From a virus, in the IMG/VR virus record IMGVR_UViG_3300009164_004472, positions 1-22,102 of that record: DNA of 22,102 nucleotides; one strand, written 5' to 3'. Shown here in pieces: positions 1 to 8,295 of the stretch; the stretch's first letter is position 1, and each line of letters starts with the position of its first letter. The translations under genes and the position numbers were made by a program. The notes under the pieces are model-generated. The model worked only from the letters and a program-made list of their open reading frames with translations. It was not told the DNA's origin and ran no database searches.

Positions 1-396
1 CCGATGGAATTGATTTCTGTGAAGGAATCAAAGGCTGGTTCGTTTGTACAAGTCGTGCCAGAGTACAAACGTTTAAAGAATCGTTATCAAATGATGTGGG
101 ATCAAAAGGATTGCATAGAGTATTTGAAAACTTCAGCAGTGTTAGCAGTATACATTGACCAAAGTTTAAGTACTAATACATTCTACAACCCTGCATACTT
201 TGCCGAAGGTAAAGTACCCGGAACATTGATTGCTAAGAATCTAATGCTTGCATATAAGTGGGGTATCAAAACTATCTATTATAGTTTGATTAACAAAGTA
301 GGCAGCAAGGCTGCATTACAAGAAGATAATATCATTCCTTTTGTAAAGCAAGATACTAGTGAGGATGAAGAATATTGTGAGAGTTGCGTACTGTGA
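1..396 (+). CDS. nrdA: Ribonucleoside-diphosphate reductase class Ia alpha subunit, C-terminal part
   Basis: The reading frame is open at base 1, so this is the last ~131 codons of a gene that starts upstream. Class Ia NrdA reduces ribonucleoside diphosphates to deoxy forms with the NrdB radical subunit. The residues IDQSLSTNTFYNP, EGKVP and AYKWGIKTIYY match the end of the NrdA barrel; the adjacent Tyr pair in TIYYS corresponds to the radical-transfer tyrosines (E. coli Y730/Y731). The tail ends in YCESCVL, a CxxC redox pair that is re-reduced by thioredoxin or glutaredoxin; E. coli has CxxxxC here. A glutaredoxin gene follows about 1.6 kb downstream. The main active-site cysteines are outside the window. 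Confidence 0.93.
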   Translation, partial: PMELISVKESKAGSFVQVVPEYKRLKNRYQMMWDQKDCIEYLKTSAVLAVYIDQSLSTNTFYNPAYFAEGKVPGTLIAKNLMLAYKWGIKTIYYSLINKVGSKAALQEDNIIPFVKQDTSEDEEYCESCVL

Positions 397-593
397 AAGA
401 ATTTCCTTTTGAGTTAACCAATGACGAAAAGCTAAACTTGCTATTCACATATTATAAGATTAAGCCCATACCAATAGATGATGAAGATAAGCCAATGATT
501 ATCATGGCATTAAGCAGAGATGATATCATTACCGTTAGTATAGATGACGAAGATGGATTAGTGATAGAATATAAAGAAGAATATAATGAGTAA
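393..593 (+). CDS. Small acidic protein between nrdA and nrdB, unknown function
   Basis: About 66 residues. The GTG at 393 overlaps the nrdA stop in a GTGA arrangement and is preferred over the TTG at 384. The 3' end overlaps nrdB by 8 bases, so the gene is translationally embedded in the nrd operon. The protein is acidic, with repeated short runs of D/E (IDDEDKP, IDDEDG) and beta-like hydrophobic stretches (MIIMAL, IITVSI). I recognise no family. The position suggests a role tied to the reductase, but this is only context. Confidence 0.7.
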   Translation: MKEFPFELTNDEKLNLLFTYYKIKPIPIDDEDKPMIIMALSRDDIITVSIDDEDGLVIEYKEEYNE

Positions 594-1698
594 AGAACAA
601 TATAATTTAAGCAAGCAAACCAACTATCTAAAACGTACCATGTTTTTAGATCCAGCGGGTCCTGTAACTGTACAACGATTTGAAGAAGTCAAGTACCCAA
701 GACTAGCTAAGTATGAAGAAACAGCACGTGGTTTCTTTTGGGTGCCAGAAGAAATATCTTTAACTAAAGATAAGATTGACCATAAGGATAGTAGCGATGC
801 AATTAAGCATATCTTTACTAGCAACTTACTAAGACAAACTGCATTAGACTCTATTCAAGGTCGTGCACCGAGTCAAGTATTTTCGCCCGTAATCAGTATT
901 CCAGAACTTGAAGCATTAGTTAGCAATTGGAGTTTCTTTGAAACTAATATTCATAGTAAATCATATTCACATATTATCCGTAATGTCTATGGCGTACCCA
1001 AAGAAGAATTCAATAAAATTCACGATACAAAAGAAATTGTAGAAATGTCTAGCAGTGTAGGCAAATACTATGATGAACTACACAGAATAAATTGCCACAA
1101 AGAACTAAGCAGTGAAATGACAGGTATGGTTCGTGAAGAAGAACATATCAAAGCAATTTTGTTAGCATTGAATGCTAGTTATGCATTAGAAGCATTACGT
1201 TTCATGGTTAGTTTTGCAACAAGTCTTGCTATGGTAGAGAACAAGATTTACATTGGTAACGGAAACATTATCAGTCTAATTCTACAAGACGAATTGTTGC
1301 ATACAGAATGGACAGCTTGGTTAATCAATAACGTAGTTAAAGATGACCCTAGATTTGTTATTGCTAAACAACAATGTGAACGTGAAGTATATGAGTTGTA
1401 TATGGATGTTATCCGTGAAGAAAAAGAATGGGCAGATTATCTATTCAGCAAAGGCGTTGTGATTGGATTGAATGCTGAGATTCTTAAAGACTTTGTAGAC
1501 TATACAGCTTTTAATCGGTTGAAAGATATCGGCATTAAATATAATGAGAATCACCCAAAGAATAGTCCTATTCCGTGGTTCAATAAGCATGTGAACATCA
1601 ACAAAAAGCAAAGTGCTTTACAAGAAACAGAATCAACTAACTATGTTATTGGCGTTATGTCAGATGTAGTTGAGTATGACGAATTACCAGTATTATAA
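586..1698 (+). CDS. nrdB: Ribonucleoside-diphosphate reductase class Ia beta subunit
   Basis: 370 residues, the usual length of NrdB, which houses the diiron-tyrosyl radical cofactor. Visible features: W52 in GFFWVPEE; D88 in LDSIQG (first iron ligand); E119 and H123 in FFETNIHSKSY with radical Tyr Y127; E202 in ALEALRF; E236 and H239 in QDELLH. Y353 in the tail (NYVIG) corresponds to the E. coli radical-relay Y356, and the protein ends in a hydrophobic peptide (YDELPVL) of the type that docks on NrdA. One oddity: the first E-to-H spacing is ExxxH, one residue longer than E. coli ExxH as I remember it. The ATG at 586 lies in the end of the preceding gene. Confidence 0.96.
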   Translation: MSKEQYNLSKQTNYLKRTMFLDPAGPVTVQRFEEVKYPRLAKYEETARGFFWVPEEISLTKDKIDHKDSSDAIKHIFTSNLLRQTALDSIQGRAPSQVFSPVISIPELEALVSNWSFFETNIHSKSYSHIIRNVYGVPKEEFNKIHDTKEIVEMSSSVGKYYDELHRINCHKELSSEMTGMVREEEHIKAILLALNASYALEALRFMVSFATSLAMVENKIYIGNGNIISLILQDELLHTEWTAWLINNVVKDDPRFVIAKQQCEREVYELYMDVIREEKEWADYLFSKGVVIGLNAEILKDFVDYTAFNRLKDIGIKYNENHPKNSPIPWFNKHVNINKKQSALQETESTNYVIGVMSDVVEYDELPVL

Positions 1699-1705
1699 AA
1701 ACATT

Positions 1706-1966
1706 ATGAATCAAATCAAATCAAATGCTGAGGTTGTTACCTCAGAAATAATAAAATTTTCAGAAACACGCGGTTACAAACAAGCAGTAGACAATGTAAA
1801 AAATGTCATGGCTAAGTTTGACCAGATTGAACAAAAACAAAGATGTTTAAGAGTTAGATTTTTAGATTGGCTAAGTGATAAACTATTGGCATGGTCTAAG
1901 AGTGTACATGAAATGTCTGTTAAGATTGATAGCCCGTGTGTTATTAAATTACCAGAAAAGAAATAA
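1706..1966 (+). CDS. Small basic helical protein, unknown function
   Basis: About 86 residues from ATG 1706, 8 bases after the nrdB stop; an in-frame ATG at 1676 inside nrdB is an alternative start, and neither has a clear Shine-Dalgarno. The sequence looks all-helical, with amphipathic segments (FDQIEQKQRCLRVRFLDWLSDKLLAWSK would be one long helix). No motif recognised. It lies between nrdB and glutaredoxin, so it is co-transcribed with the dNTP genes. Confidence 0.65.
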   Translation: MNQIKSNAEVVTSEIIKFSETRGYKQAVDNVKNVMAKFDQIEQKQRCLRVRFLDWLSDKLLAWSKSVHEMSVKIDSPCVIKLPEKK

Positions 1967-1976
1967 GGAAAAGAAT

Positions 1977-2207
1977 ATGAAAGCAATCGTTTGGTCTAAG
2001 TATCAATGTACATTTTGCGACCAAGCAAAAGCATTGTTAGAGAGTAAGGGTATCCCCTATGAAGAACGTAAAATTGGTGATGGATATACACGTGAAGAAT
2101 TATTAGAAGCAGTTCCAACTGCTCGTACAGTACCGCAGATTTTCTTAGATGATATCTATGTGGGTGGGTTTCCGGAACTCAAAACAAAATTAACAGAAAG
2201 CGTATAA
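1977..2207 (+). CDS. Glutaredoxin
   Basis: 76 residues, typical for a small phage glutaredoxin. ATG 1977 is preceded by AAGGA at about 8 bases. The active site CTFC follows strand 1 (KAIVWSKYQCTFC); the cis-proline TVPQIF and the glycine pair in YVGGFPEL form the glutathione-binding surface. Its likely job is to re-reduce the CxxC tail of the NrdA encoded upstream. The stop overlaps the next ATG (TAATG). Confidence 0.93.
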   Translation: MKAIVWSKYQCTFCDQAKALLESKGIPYEERKIGDGYTREELLEAVPTARTVPQIFLDDIYVGGFPELKTKLTESV

Positions 2208-2503
2208 TGGAAGTTGGAAAGATTTACACATTTAAATTGAATAGCGGTGAAGAATTAATCGCTAAAGTTGTTGAAAATCCAGGAGATGGGTTGATTACAA
2301 TCACAGAACCGGTAAGTATTGCACCCAGTCAAAAGGGTATGCAGATGATTCCTAGCATGTTTACCGGCGTTCCTGGTGGAAATGTTACGCTAAATACTAA
2401 TAGCGTTACTCTTTATAGTCATACTGAGGATAGTATCAAAGACAAGTATATTGAGGCAACAACAGGTATTCAGTTACCTGAGAAGAAGATTATTTTAGGA
2501 TAA
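2207..2503 (+). CDS. Sm-like (LSm/Hfq-fold) small protein, putative
   Basis: 98 residues starting in a TAATG overlap with glutaredoxin. The opening FKLNSGEELIAKVVENPGDGLITITEPVSIA has the pattern of an Sm1-type motif: a strand, an SGEE turn, a second strand, a polar loop and a third strand. T4-like phages of aquatic bacteria often carry such proteins. A Met/Pro-rich loop (MQMIPSMFTGVPGG) precedes the last strands. Sm folds usually bind RNA, but no RNA partner can be inferred here. It bridges the nucleotide genes and the PAAR/structural genes. Confidence 0.6.
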   Translation: MEVGKIYTFKLNSGEELIAKVVENPGDGLITITEPVSIAPSQKGMQMIPSMFTGVPGGNVTLNTNSVTLYSHTEDSIKDKYIEATTGIQLPEKKIILG

Positions 2504-2505
2504 TA

Positions 2506-2787
2506 ATGTCAGCATTGAGTCGTAAGGGTGATACAAATCAACCAGGTGGTGCAATAATGAGGGGAGCAGGCACTGTGTTTGCCAACGGTATAGCTGTTGG
2601 ATTACACGTTAGTCAGATTACCCCTCATGCACCATGGGGAACCCCACATCCTCCACACGATGCTGCCACAACAACAGATGGTTCTCCTACTGTATTTGCA
2701 GAGGGATCACCTGTACTCAGAGTAGGATCAGGCAACAGTTGTGGGCACAGTATCGTGCAAGGTAGCCCTGATGTATTTGTCCCATGA
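2506..2787 (+). CDS. PAAR-domain protein, baseplate spike tip
   Basis: 93 residues with the PAAR pattern: glycine-rich short strands repeated along the chain (GDTNQPGG, GSPTVFAEGSPVLRVG, GSPDVFVP) and candidate zinc ligands H34, H41, H48/H51, C79 and H81. PAAR proteins form a sharp cone on the central spike of contractile tails (T4 gp5.4 type) and help pierce the outer membrane, which implies a Gram-negative host. The gene runs into the next one through an ATGA overlap, suggesting coupled synthesis with that protein. Confidence 0.9.
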   Translation: MSALSRKGDTNQPGGAIMRGAGTVFANGIAVGLHVSQITPHAPWGTPHPPHDAATTTDGSPTVFAEGSPVLRVGSGNSCGHSIVQGSPDVFVP

Positions 2788-4829
2788 GTAACCAAGGTAA
2801 ACAAAGTCCATTAGCAGTCAATGTCACAAGTGCTTTGTTACAAAGTAGTGGATTGAAGATTAACGGAAATGTTACCGCTTATGCTGGATCTAGTATAGCT
2901 ATAGGTAATTACACTAAAGGTAGTATTGCTACTGAAACAGGGTTAGGTACAGTAAGTGATATACTTAGATTGGCATTCCCTAAAATAGGAACTACAGTTA
3001 CCCAAACAACATACGACAGTTTGCTAGCAATGGGTTCATCTATCCCTGCATTAGCAAATAGTAAACCAAGTACATATTCCCCTGCATATACAGCAGAAAC
3101 TACAAGTTATGGTTTCTTGCGTATGATACCACTTCAAGCAAACAATGAATTTAAATTCAACAACGGAACTTATAGTGATTTTTTGTCATCGTTTTCTATG
3201 GCCAATGGCTATAAGTCTATGTTGAATAAACAAATCAATACATTGGTAAACGGGAAAAGTTTCTTAGATGGTACATATAGTAATATGGATGATTTGATAT
3301 CATCAGATATTACAAATGTGAATTTAGCTACTGTGTATTGGGGTCAAGATTTAATCAATACCGGTAGATGTATTAACTTGGCTATGATAGATAAATTTGG
3401 TACACCTTCAGTGTTATTATTATCAATGCGTAACAGCAATGGTTTAACTAAGAGAGTCAATGAAGAATTAGTTAGTGCTGGTTTAGAAGTCAGTATCATT
3501 CTTCAACTATTAACTGGTACTTATACTCCTACAACAAGTGAAGAATCAAAAATATATACCGCATTTACTCAAATCGTAGATACAGATTTAAAAGATGTAT
3601 TGATACCATTGAATGTACAAACTAAAAACATACTATCATTGGCCGATTTACTAAATCCACGTAAGTTATTCCCTAACAGTTATATAAGTCTAACAGTACC
3701 AAAATACAATACTACCGGTAGTCCTACAAACAGCAAAATATTTCATTTATTGTATGCAAATAATGGATTAAATGAGCAACTGAAAAAAATGAATTATGGT
3801 ACACGGTTGATTGGAATGATACCTGATCAAATTGCAATACCAGCAGATGCATTCAGCGCATCCATGATGCAGATTAAAAATATCAAAAATATGAACATTG
3901 AGAAATTTTCTCAAGTTGTTACTCATTTAGAATTAGCTACTACCAGCTTAACACAAGTAAACGGTACAGGTGGGACTCCTGCTGACAGTGCGGCAATAAC
4001 AAGTGCATTAACTTCTATTGCTAAAGGTAACGGAACTAATGGAACGTATAGAACAGTAGATTTCTTTGGGGCAATGAGTGGATTGCCCTATGACTTTAAG
4101 AAAATCAGTGATTCAATTAAAGCATTACAATCTACTGCATTGGCAACAACATATAATAGTATGAAAACATTGTTATCATCAGCACCGGTGTCACCGGCAA
4201 CTACATATGATACAGCATTAACTACATTAATTGGTCAGGCTAATACTGAAATTACAAGAATTTATAATTCAAATGTAACAGGAGCCACAGCATTAAATAC
4301 TTTATGGTCAGCTATGGGAACACAGTTGAGTATTGAAGTTACGGCAAGAGCAACCGCTCTTACAACAGGTGCAACAACAGGATTGACTGAAATAATGTCA
4401 TTCGTTGATAGCATCTCAGGAATCGCAATAGATACAGACCCGTCCCAGTCAGCATTGGTTTTGGAAGCTATTTGTGATTTATCAACTAAAGGAGGAACAA
4501 ATATAATAGCGTTAATGCGAGAAATTCGCAACGCAAAAAGGCTGGGACTAACTGGAGGTGTACTAGATAATGACATACCTGACACACCCATAGCCCCAAT
4601 TGGAATAAGCACACCAGCGTCCGGTCCATTAAATGGATTAACAAAAATTACCGGAGCCTCAAACACGCCTGGTAGCTTCGGGGGTTCTCCCGAAACTAAA
4701 CTTATTCCCGCAAATCTTGATATATTCAATATATCTCCAGCAACTTTACCCGCAGTCATAACACCAAAACAAGCAGTTGACCAAGTCATAGCATGTAATT
4801 GTGATTGTTGGGATGAATTACTTGGATAA
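2784..4829 (+). CDS. Large putative virion structural protein (tail/baseplate region)
   Basis: 681 residues, low in Lys/Arg and Cys except at the end, rich in Ser/Thr/Ala/Asn with long alternating segments, as in phage structural proteins. The N-terminus (LKINGNVTAYAGSSIAIGNYT) looks beta-rich; the middle (to ~res 560) alternates helical stretches; the last ~70 residues are Pro/Gly/Thr-rich and end in a Cys cluster (CNCDCWDE) that could bind metal or form disulfides. It is coupled by ATGA to the PAAR gene, so a baseplate or spike-associated role is the best guess. I do not recognise the family. A 175-residue ORF antisense to its 3' part is a shadow. Confidence 0.7.
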   Translation: MSNQGKQSPLAVNVTSALLQSSGLKINGNVTAYAGSSIAIGNYTKGSIATETGLGTVSDILRLAFPKIGTTVTQTTYDSLLAMGSSIPALANSKPSTYSPAYTAETTSYGFLRMIPLQANNEFKFNNGTYSDFLSSFSMANGYKSMLNKQINTLVNGKSFLDGTYSNMDDLISSDITNVNLATVYWGQDLINTGRCINLAMIDKFGTPSVLLLSMRNSNGLTKRVNEELVSAGLEVSIILQLLTGTYTPTTSEESKIYTAFTQIVDTDLKDVLIPLNVQTKNILSLADLLNPRKLFPNSYISLTVPKYNTTGSPTNSKIFHLLYANNGLNEQLKKMNYGTRLIGMIPDQIAIPADAFSASMMQIKNIKNMNIEKFSQVVTHLELATTSLTQVNGTGGTPADSAAITSALTSIAKGNGTNGTYRTVDFFGAMSGLPYDFKKISDSIKALQSTALATTYNSMKTLLSSAPVSPATTYDTALTTLIGQANTEITRIYNSNVTGATALNTLWSAMGTQLSIEVTARATALTTGATTGLTEIMSFVDSISGIAIDTDPSQSALVLEAICDLSTKGGTNIIALMREIRNAKRLGLTGGVLDNDIPDTPIAPIGISTPASGPLNGLTKITGASNTPGSFGGSPETKLIPANLDIFNISPATLPAVITPKQAVDQVIACNCDCWDELLG

Positions 4830-4847
4830 TTAAATTCAAATCAAAAG

Positions 4848-4876
4848 TTGTCTTTAAAGTCAAATAGTGTTATAAT
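4848..4876 (+). promoter_or_regulatory. Sigma70-like promoter for the wall hydrolase operon
   Basis: TTGTCT (4848-4853), a 17-base spacer and a perfect TATAAT (4871-4876). It sits in the short gap after the structural gene and 26 bases before the hydrolase start. The predicted start of transcription, near 4883, leaves a leader holding the AGAAAGGA ribosome site. Confidence 0.75.
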
Positions 4877-4901
4877 ACACTAGATGGCAGAAAGGAAAAT
4901 T

Positions 4902-5471
4902 ATGAAATACCTACCAACCCTATGTAAAACCATACTTGGTAATTTTAAAATATTATTATTCTTCACTTTGGGAATACTCCCAATGGGCTATCTTAATATG
5001 AACATAGCAACAGCAAAAGAAATGCACGGCAGAAAACTACCTGCATACGCCATGGACATTAAACAAATAAAATGCATGGCAACAAACATCTTCTTTGAAG
5101 CAAGAGGAGAAAGTGAGATTGGCAAGGCAGCAGTCGCCCGTGTTGTACTGAACAGAGTAAAACACGGCTTTGCATCCAATCCTTGTGCGGTTGTATATCA
5201 AAAAACAACCAACAAAAATACTGATGTAACAGTGTGTCAATTCTCTTGGGTATGTGAGGGTAAGAAAAACCCTAACATAAAAGACCCGATGTATAAAGAA
5301 TCAGAGCAGATAGCATATGAAGTAATGGCATTAAACGAACATAAAAATGTCATACCTGCATCTACTCTATTTTTTCATAATACAAGTGTGACTCCGGATA
5401 TCAACTATAAAAGAAAGATACAAATCGGTAATCACATTTTCTATGAGCATAAAAAGAAAAAAAGACAATGA
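4902..5471 (+). CDS. SleB-type cell wall hydrolase (endolysin-like) with N-terminal signal/anchor
   Basis: 189 residues from ATG 4902, chosen over ATG 4884 because AGAAAGGA lies just before it. Residues ~12-38 form a hydrophobic segment (ILGNFKILLFFTLGILPMGYL) ending near ATA-KE, either a cleavable signal or a signal-arrest-release anchor. The rest matches the Hydrolase_2/SleB family: NIFFEARGES with probable catalytic E66, AAVARVVLNRV, the CAVVYQ segment, CQFSWVCEG (C112, W116, C118) and a late FFHN. The family cleaves peptidoglycan glycan strands. Secretion by the host would deliver it to the periplasm for lysis. The 3' end overlaps the next gene by ATGA. Confidence 0.88.
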   Translation: MKYLPTLCKTILGNFKILLFFTLGILPMGYLNMNIATAKEMHGRKLPAYAMDIKQIKCMATNIFFEARGESEIGKAAVARVVLNRVKHGFASNPCAVVYQKTTNKNTDVTVCQFSWVCEGKKNPNIKDPMYKESEQIAYEVMALNEHKNVIPASTLFFHNTSVTPDINYKRKIQIGNHIFYEHKKKKRQ

Positions 5472-6085
5472 AACTAGAGTGCGGTCCGTCCCACGATATC
5501 AGAACATTGGATATTGAACTTCCCACTGACTATAATCGAATTGGGGTTATGGTTAGTGGAGGAATAGACAGCACTATTCTTTATTATTTGATACTCTCAT
5601 TAGCTAAAAATACAGACTATTATACAAGAGCCTTTTGTGTTAAACGCAAAGAAGGTTCTGTATACCACGCCAAACCTAGTGTAGAAGAAGTAGGTAGACT
5701 ATTTAACAGAACTAATGACTTCCCTACGTTTGTGGGCGACAATACATTACCCGAACTACAACAAGTGGAGTCTGGAATAAGAGATGCATATAAATTTGCA
5801 AGAATAGAAGTAATGTATGTAGGGGTTATTGCTAACCGTGATGAACACCTTATTGGATATGATAAGACAGTTGTTACTGAATATGACCATATTAAATTTC
5901 CCTTTCAATATTTAGAAAAGTCTCATGTGGTCGATTTGTACTATAGATTAGGATTAGAATACCTATTAACATATACTCATAGTTGTGACCATAACGAACA
6001 CAGGCATTGCTGGAACTGTAACGGTTGTAATGAACGCATTTGGGCATTTGAGCAATTAAATCAAAAGGATCCTAAACGAACATAA
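5468..6085 (+). CDS. PP-loop ATP pyrophosphatase, QueC-like
   Basis: 205 residues. SGGIDS at 30-35 is the PP-loop that binds ATP and adenylates a substrate. Near the C-terminus C173, C181, C184 and C187 (HSC...HCWNCNGC) reproduce the four-cysteine zinc site of QueC, which makes the nitrile of 7-cyano-7-deazaguanine. If it is a QueC, it would feed queuosine or a 7-deazaguanine DNA modification of the kind several phages use. The partner genes (folE, queD, queE, a transglycosylase) are not in this window, so related PP-loop functions remain possible. It is translationally coupled to the wall hydrolase (ATGA). Confidence 0.75.
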   Translation: MKLECGPSHDIRTLDIELPTDYNRIGVMVSGGIDSTILYYLILSLAKNTDYYTRAFCVKRKEGSVYHAKPSVEEVGRLFNRTNDFPTFVGDNTLPELQQVESGIRDAYKFARIEVMYVGVIANRDEHLIGYDKTVVTEYDHIKFPFQYLEKSHVVDLYYRLGLEYLLTYTHSCDHNEHRHCWNCNGCNERIWAFEQLNQKDPKRT

Positions 6086-6088
6086 ATA
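6081..6088 (+). promoter_or_regulatory. T4-late-like promoter motif (CATAAATA)
   Basis: CATAAATA differs from the T4 late consensus TATAAATA at one base. It is followed at a suitable distance by AAGGA and ATG 6109. It would drive the block beginning with the 6109 gene. No -35 element is needed by late sigma factors, so the evidence is a single short motif. Confidence 0.45.
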
Positions 6089-6108
6089 TGTTATATTAAG
6101 GAAATAAC

Positions 6109-6519
6109 ATGATTAAATTCGTTTTAGGCAAGGCAACATTTACTCCACAACATTCATTGTCATACTTTGTTAACAGTGAAAAACTTTTAGGTATTAGTGA
6201 AACCATCGATCCACTAGTGTTTGAATACATTCAATCTTATATGACATTGTTAGAACGTATAGGTGTGCAAATTCCTACTGCTGAGTTAGTTGCTGATGAC
6301 CCTAATGATGTAGACGCATTTGTTATTCTTCCCTTCACCAATGAAAGTGATTGGAATGATTTTTTAGTGTCACGTGAAATGGCAAAATTTATGAATGCAT
6401 TAAACAATCTATATCCTCACATTGGTTGGGCATTTAATGGGTTTAAAATTATCAATACGTTCGATCAACCATTAATCAAAACTAGATATGAACTTGAAAA
6501 AATATGGAATAGTAACTGA
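6109..6519 (+). CDS. Conserved-looking phage protein, unknown function
   Basis: 136 residues with AAGGA 9 bases before the ATG. It looks like a soluble alpha/beta protein; the segment DVDAFVILPFTNESDWNDFL is followed by a helical stretch and a C-terminal beta/helix unit. No catalytic motif recognised. Its stop overlaps the desaturase start (TGATG), so it opens the desaturase operon. Confidence 0.75.
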   Translation: MIKFVLGKATFTPQHSLSYFVNSEKLLGISETIDPLVFEYIQSYMTLLERIGVQIPTAELVADDPNDVDAFVILPFTNESDWNDFLVSREMAKFMNALNNLYPHIGWAFNGFKIINTFDQPLIKTRYELEKIWNSN

Positions 6520-7292
6520 TGAAATTCAGAAATGATTTTTGGATAGTATTTCTTCCATTTCATATTCTGGGTTTTATTGGGTTGTTTTATTTTAATTATT
6601 GGTTTTTTATATTCTGGTTTTTTATTTGTGTGATAGGCAACGGCGTTGCAGGACATCGTTACTTTGCACATAATCAATTTGAAACATATACCCCTATAAG
6701 AATTTTATTGGGTACTTTAACATCGCTGGCTGGTATAGGACCCGCAATGCAATGGCGCATTCAACATCTCGCACATCATGCACGTGCAGACAAATACAGT
6801 GATCCTCATAGCCCTATACATAAATCTAAGTTTGAAGTATTCTATGGTTATTTAATCGTTGACCATAAATTTAATTTTATAACTGATAGATTCATGCGTA
6901 GGTTGTTAGTTGAAAGTATGCGTGATAAATTTTACAAATTCTTCAATGACCATCATTATAGAATCATATATGCATTCTGTGTTATTCTTATATTGATAGA
7001 TGTTAATTTGCTATTGATGTATTGCCTAGCATATTGTATTGACTTCTTTAGAATGGGTGCAATAAATTACTGGTGTCACACTAGCGGGTATAGAAATCAT
7101 ACTACTAATGATTTTAGTACAAACAATTTTTGGTTAGGCTATTTGGGTATGGGATTTGGTTGGCACAATAACCATCACGCACATCCAGGTAAGCTTATTC
7201 TCACTGAACGTTGGTGGGAAATAGATATTGAAGGCTATATTGGATGGCTACTTTCAAAGGATAAATTTAATGATAATAGTATTAAAACCTGA
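6519..7292 (+). CDS. Membrane fatty-acid desaturase (delta-9 acyl desaturase family)
   Basis: 257 residues with the three histidine boxes that bind the diiron centre of membrane desaturases: GHRYFAH (H46, H51), QHLAHH (H83, H86, H87) and HNNHH (H216, H219, H220). Hydrophobic stretches at ~8-40, ~60-75, ~145-175 and ~195-212 give the usual four-helix membrane arrangement with the boxes facing the cytoplasm. The family puts a cis double bond into acyl chains of CoA, ACP or lipid. The length is slightly short of bacterial relatives. A desaturase in a phage would change host membrane fluidity or make a modified acyl chain; the acyltransferase-like genes that follow favour the second idea. It overlaps the next gene by 23 bases. 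Confidence 0.92.
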   Translation: MKFRNDFWIVFLPFHILGFIGLFYFNYWFFIFWFFICVIGNGVAGHRYFAHNQFETYTPIRILLGTLTSLAGIGPAMQWRIQHLAHHARADKYSDPHSPIHKSKFEVFYGYLIVDHKFNFITDRFMRRLLVESMRDKFYKFFNDHHYRIIYAFCVILILIDVNLLLMYCLAYCIDFFRMGAINYWCHTSGYRNHTTNDFSTNNFWLGYLGMGFGWHNNHHAHPGKLILTERWWEIDIEGYIGWLLSKDKFNDNSIKT

Positions 7293-7848
7293 ACATCTAG
7301 AATTGTTCATAGAATTAAAACGTGAAGTTCCGGGTTCATGGAAACTTGGTCAAGTATATGACGAGATAGTAAATCCTAAAGATTTTTATCTACACACGTT
7401 AATGCATGAGCAATATTATACTGTAGGTAATATTGAAAATGATAAACTAATTAGTATTGCCTCAATGATAGAATTTTCTAATACCCCGGCATGGTGTTTA
7501 ATGTATTTGGGTGCTATAAATACAGGATTCAAAACTCTAACTGAAACCAAGACACATGAACTAATATCAGAATTGTTTGATGAATCATTGCGTAGAAAAT
7601 TACCGTCAGGTATTTGTATGGTTCGTGCTAATTTTCCTACGTATAATTATAGTATGTTTAGAAAATGGCGTAAACTTATACCTCAACTAGAATATTATAA
7701 TTGCTACACTGAAGCAATTATACCGGCAAATACTACTCCTAAATATAGTTACCAAGACTGGTTGATGAGTTACAAGAAATGGCCAGTTGCCCTTAAAATT
7801 GATAGTGCAATTTTAAAACAAGAATACAGAGAACAATTTTTATTATGA
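7270..7848 (+). CDS. Acyltransferase-like protein (possible GNAT fold)
   Basis: 192 residues from ATG 7270, which has AAAGGA (7256-7261) at a good distance; ATG 7228 is in frame but lies deep in the desaturase and lacks a ribosome site. The N-terminus (IIVLKPEHLELFIELKREVP) and the strand-rich middle (ISIASMIEFSNTPAWCLMYLGAI) resemble phage GNAT-type proteins, but the acetyl-CoA loop is not clear. A long-range resemblance to the 11280 protein is possible (similar size; VRANFPTYNYSMFRKW versus ISRQTNNWQRFGARSF). Assigned by weak pattern only. Confidence 0.6.
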   Translation: MIIVLKPEHLELFIELKREVPGSWKLGQVYDEIVNPKDFYLHTLMHEQYYTVGNIENDKLISIASMIEFSNTPAWCLMYLGAINTGFKTLTETKTHELISELFDESLRRKLPSGICMVRANFPTYNYSMFRKWRKLIPQLEYYNCYTEAIIPANTTPKYSYQDWLMSYKKWPVALKIDSAILKQEYREQFLL

Positions 7849-8294
7849 AATTATTAGATACGTTACATGATATCAACGGTGTAGAAATTCAAATATATTC
7901 AGGTGTAGTGGGTTATTCACCTGCATTTAGTTCATTACTACGTGCCTATGCTGATTTAGTAGACAGTAAATTAGCACCAGTGCATTTTGATTTTGATAAC
8001 GAAGATTTCATGTTATGGGTACAATATACTGATGGTACAATATTGGGTGGTATGTGCTTTAACGTTCATAAAGATTGGAATCTAATAAATCTTAAAATGG
8101 GTTGGACTGAAAAAGAATATAGGAGTATGGGAATTAATACTCTGTGTCATAAATGGCTTGCAGAAGAAACAAAGAATAGAAATTTAAAAGGAATTACAAG
8201 CGTAGTACATATTAATAATGAAACAAGATTACGGTCTGCCGCCAAAGTAGACTTGCACCCTATGTTTTATATTATGTACAAGAAAGTCATTTAA
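7845..8294 (+). CDS. GNAT-family N-acetyltransferase, putative
   Basis: 149 residues, ATGA overlap with the preceding gene. The block KEYRSMGINTLCHKWLAEETKNR corresponds to GNAT motif A (the acyl-CoA pyrophosphate loop RxxG followed by a helix), and ITSVVHINNETRLRSAAKVDLHPMF to motif B with its typical Asn and the terminal strand. It would transfer an acyl group from CoA to an amine. It ends the + strand operon of desaturase and acyltransferases and meets the minus-strand ATP-grasp gene with a one-base gap. Confidence 0.75.
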   Translation: MKLLDTLHDINGVEIQIYSGVVGYSPAFSSLLRAYADLVDSKLAPVHFDFDNEDFMLWVQYTDGTILGGMCFNVHKDWNLINLKMGWTEKEYRSMGINTLCHKWLAEETKNRNLKGITSVVHINNETRLRSAAKVDLHPMFYIMYKKVI

Positions 8295-8295
8295 T

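Noticed and set aside
4262-4789. 175-residue minus-strand ORF inside the structural gene
   Set aside because: Lies entirely opposite a well-supported long gene, has no ribosome site, and its composition mirrors the Ser/Thr/Ala-rich coding strand.
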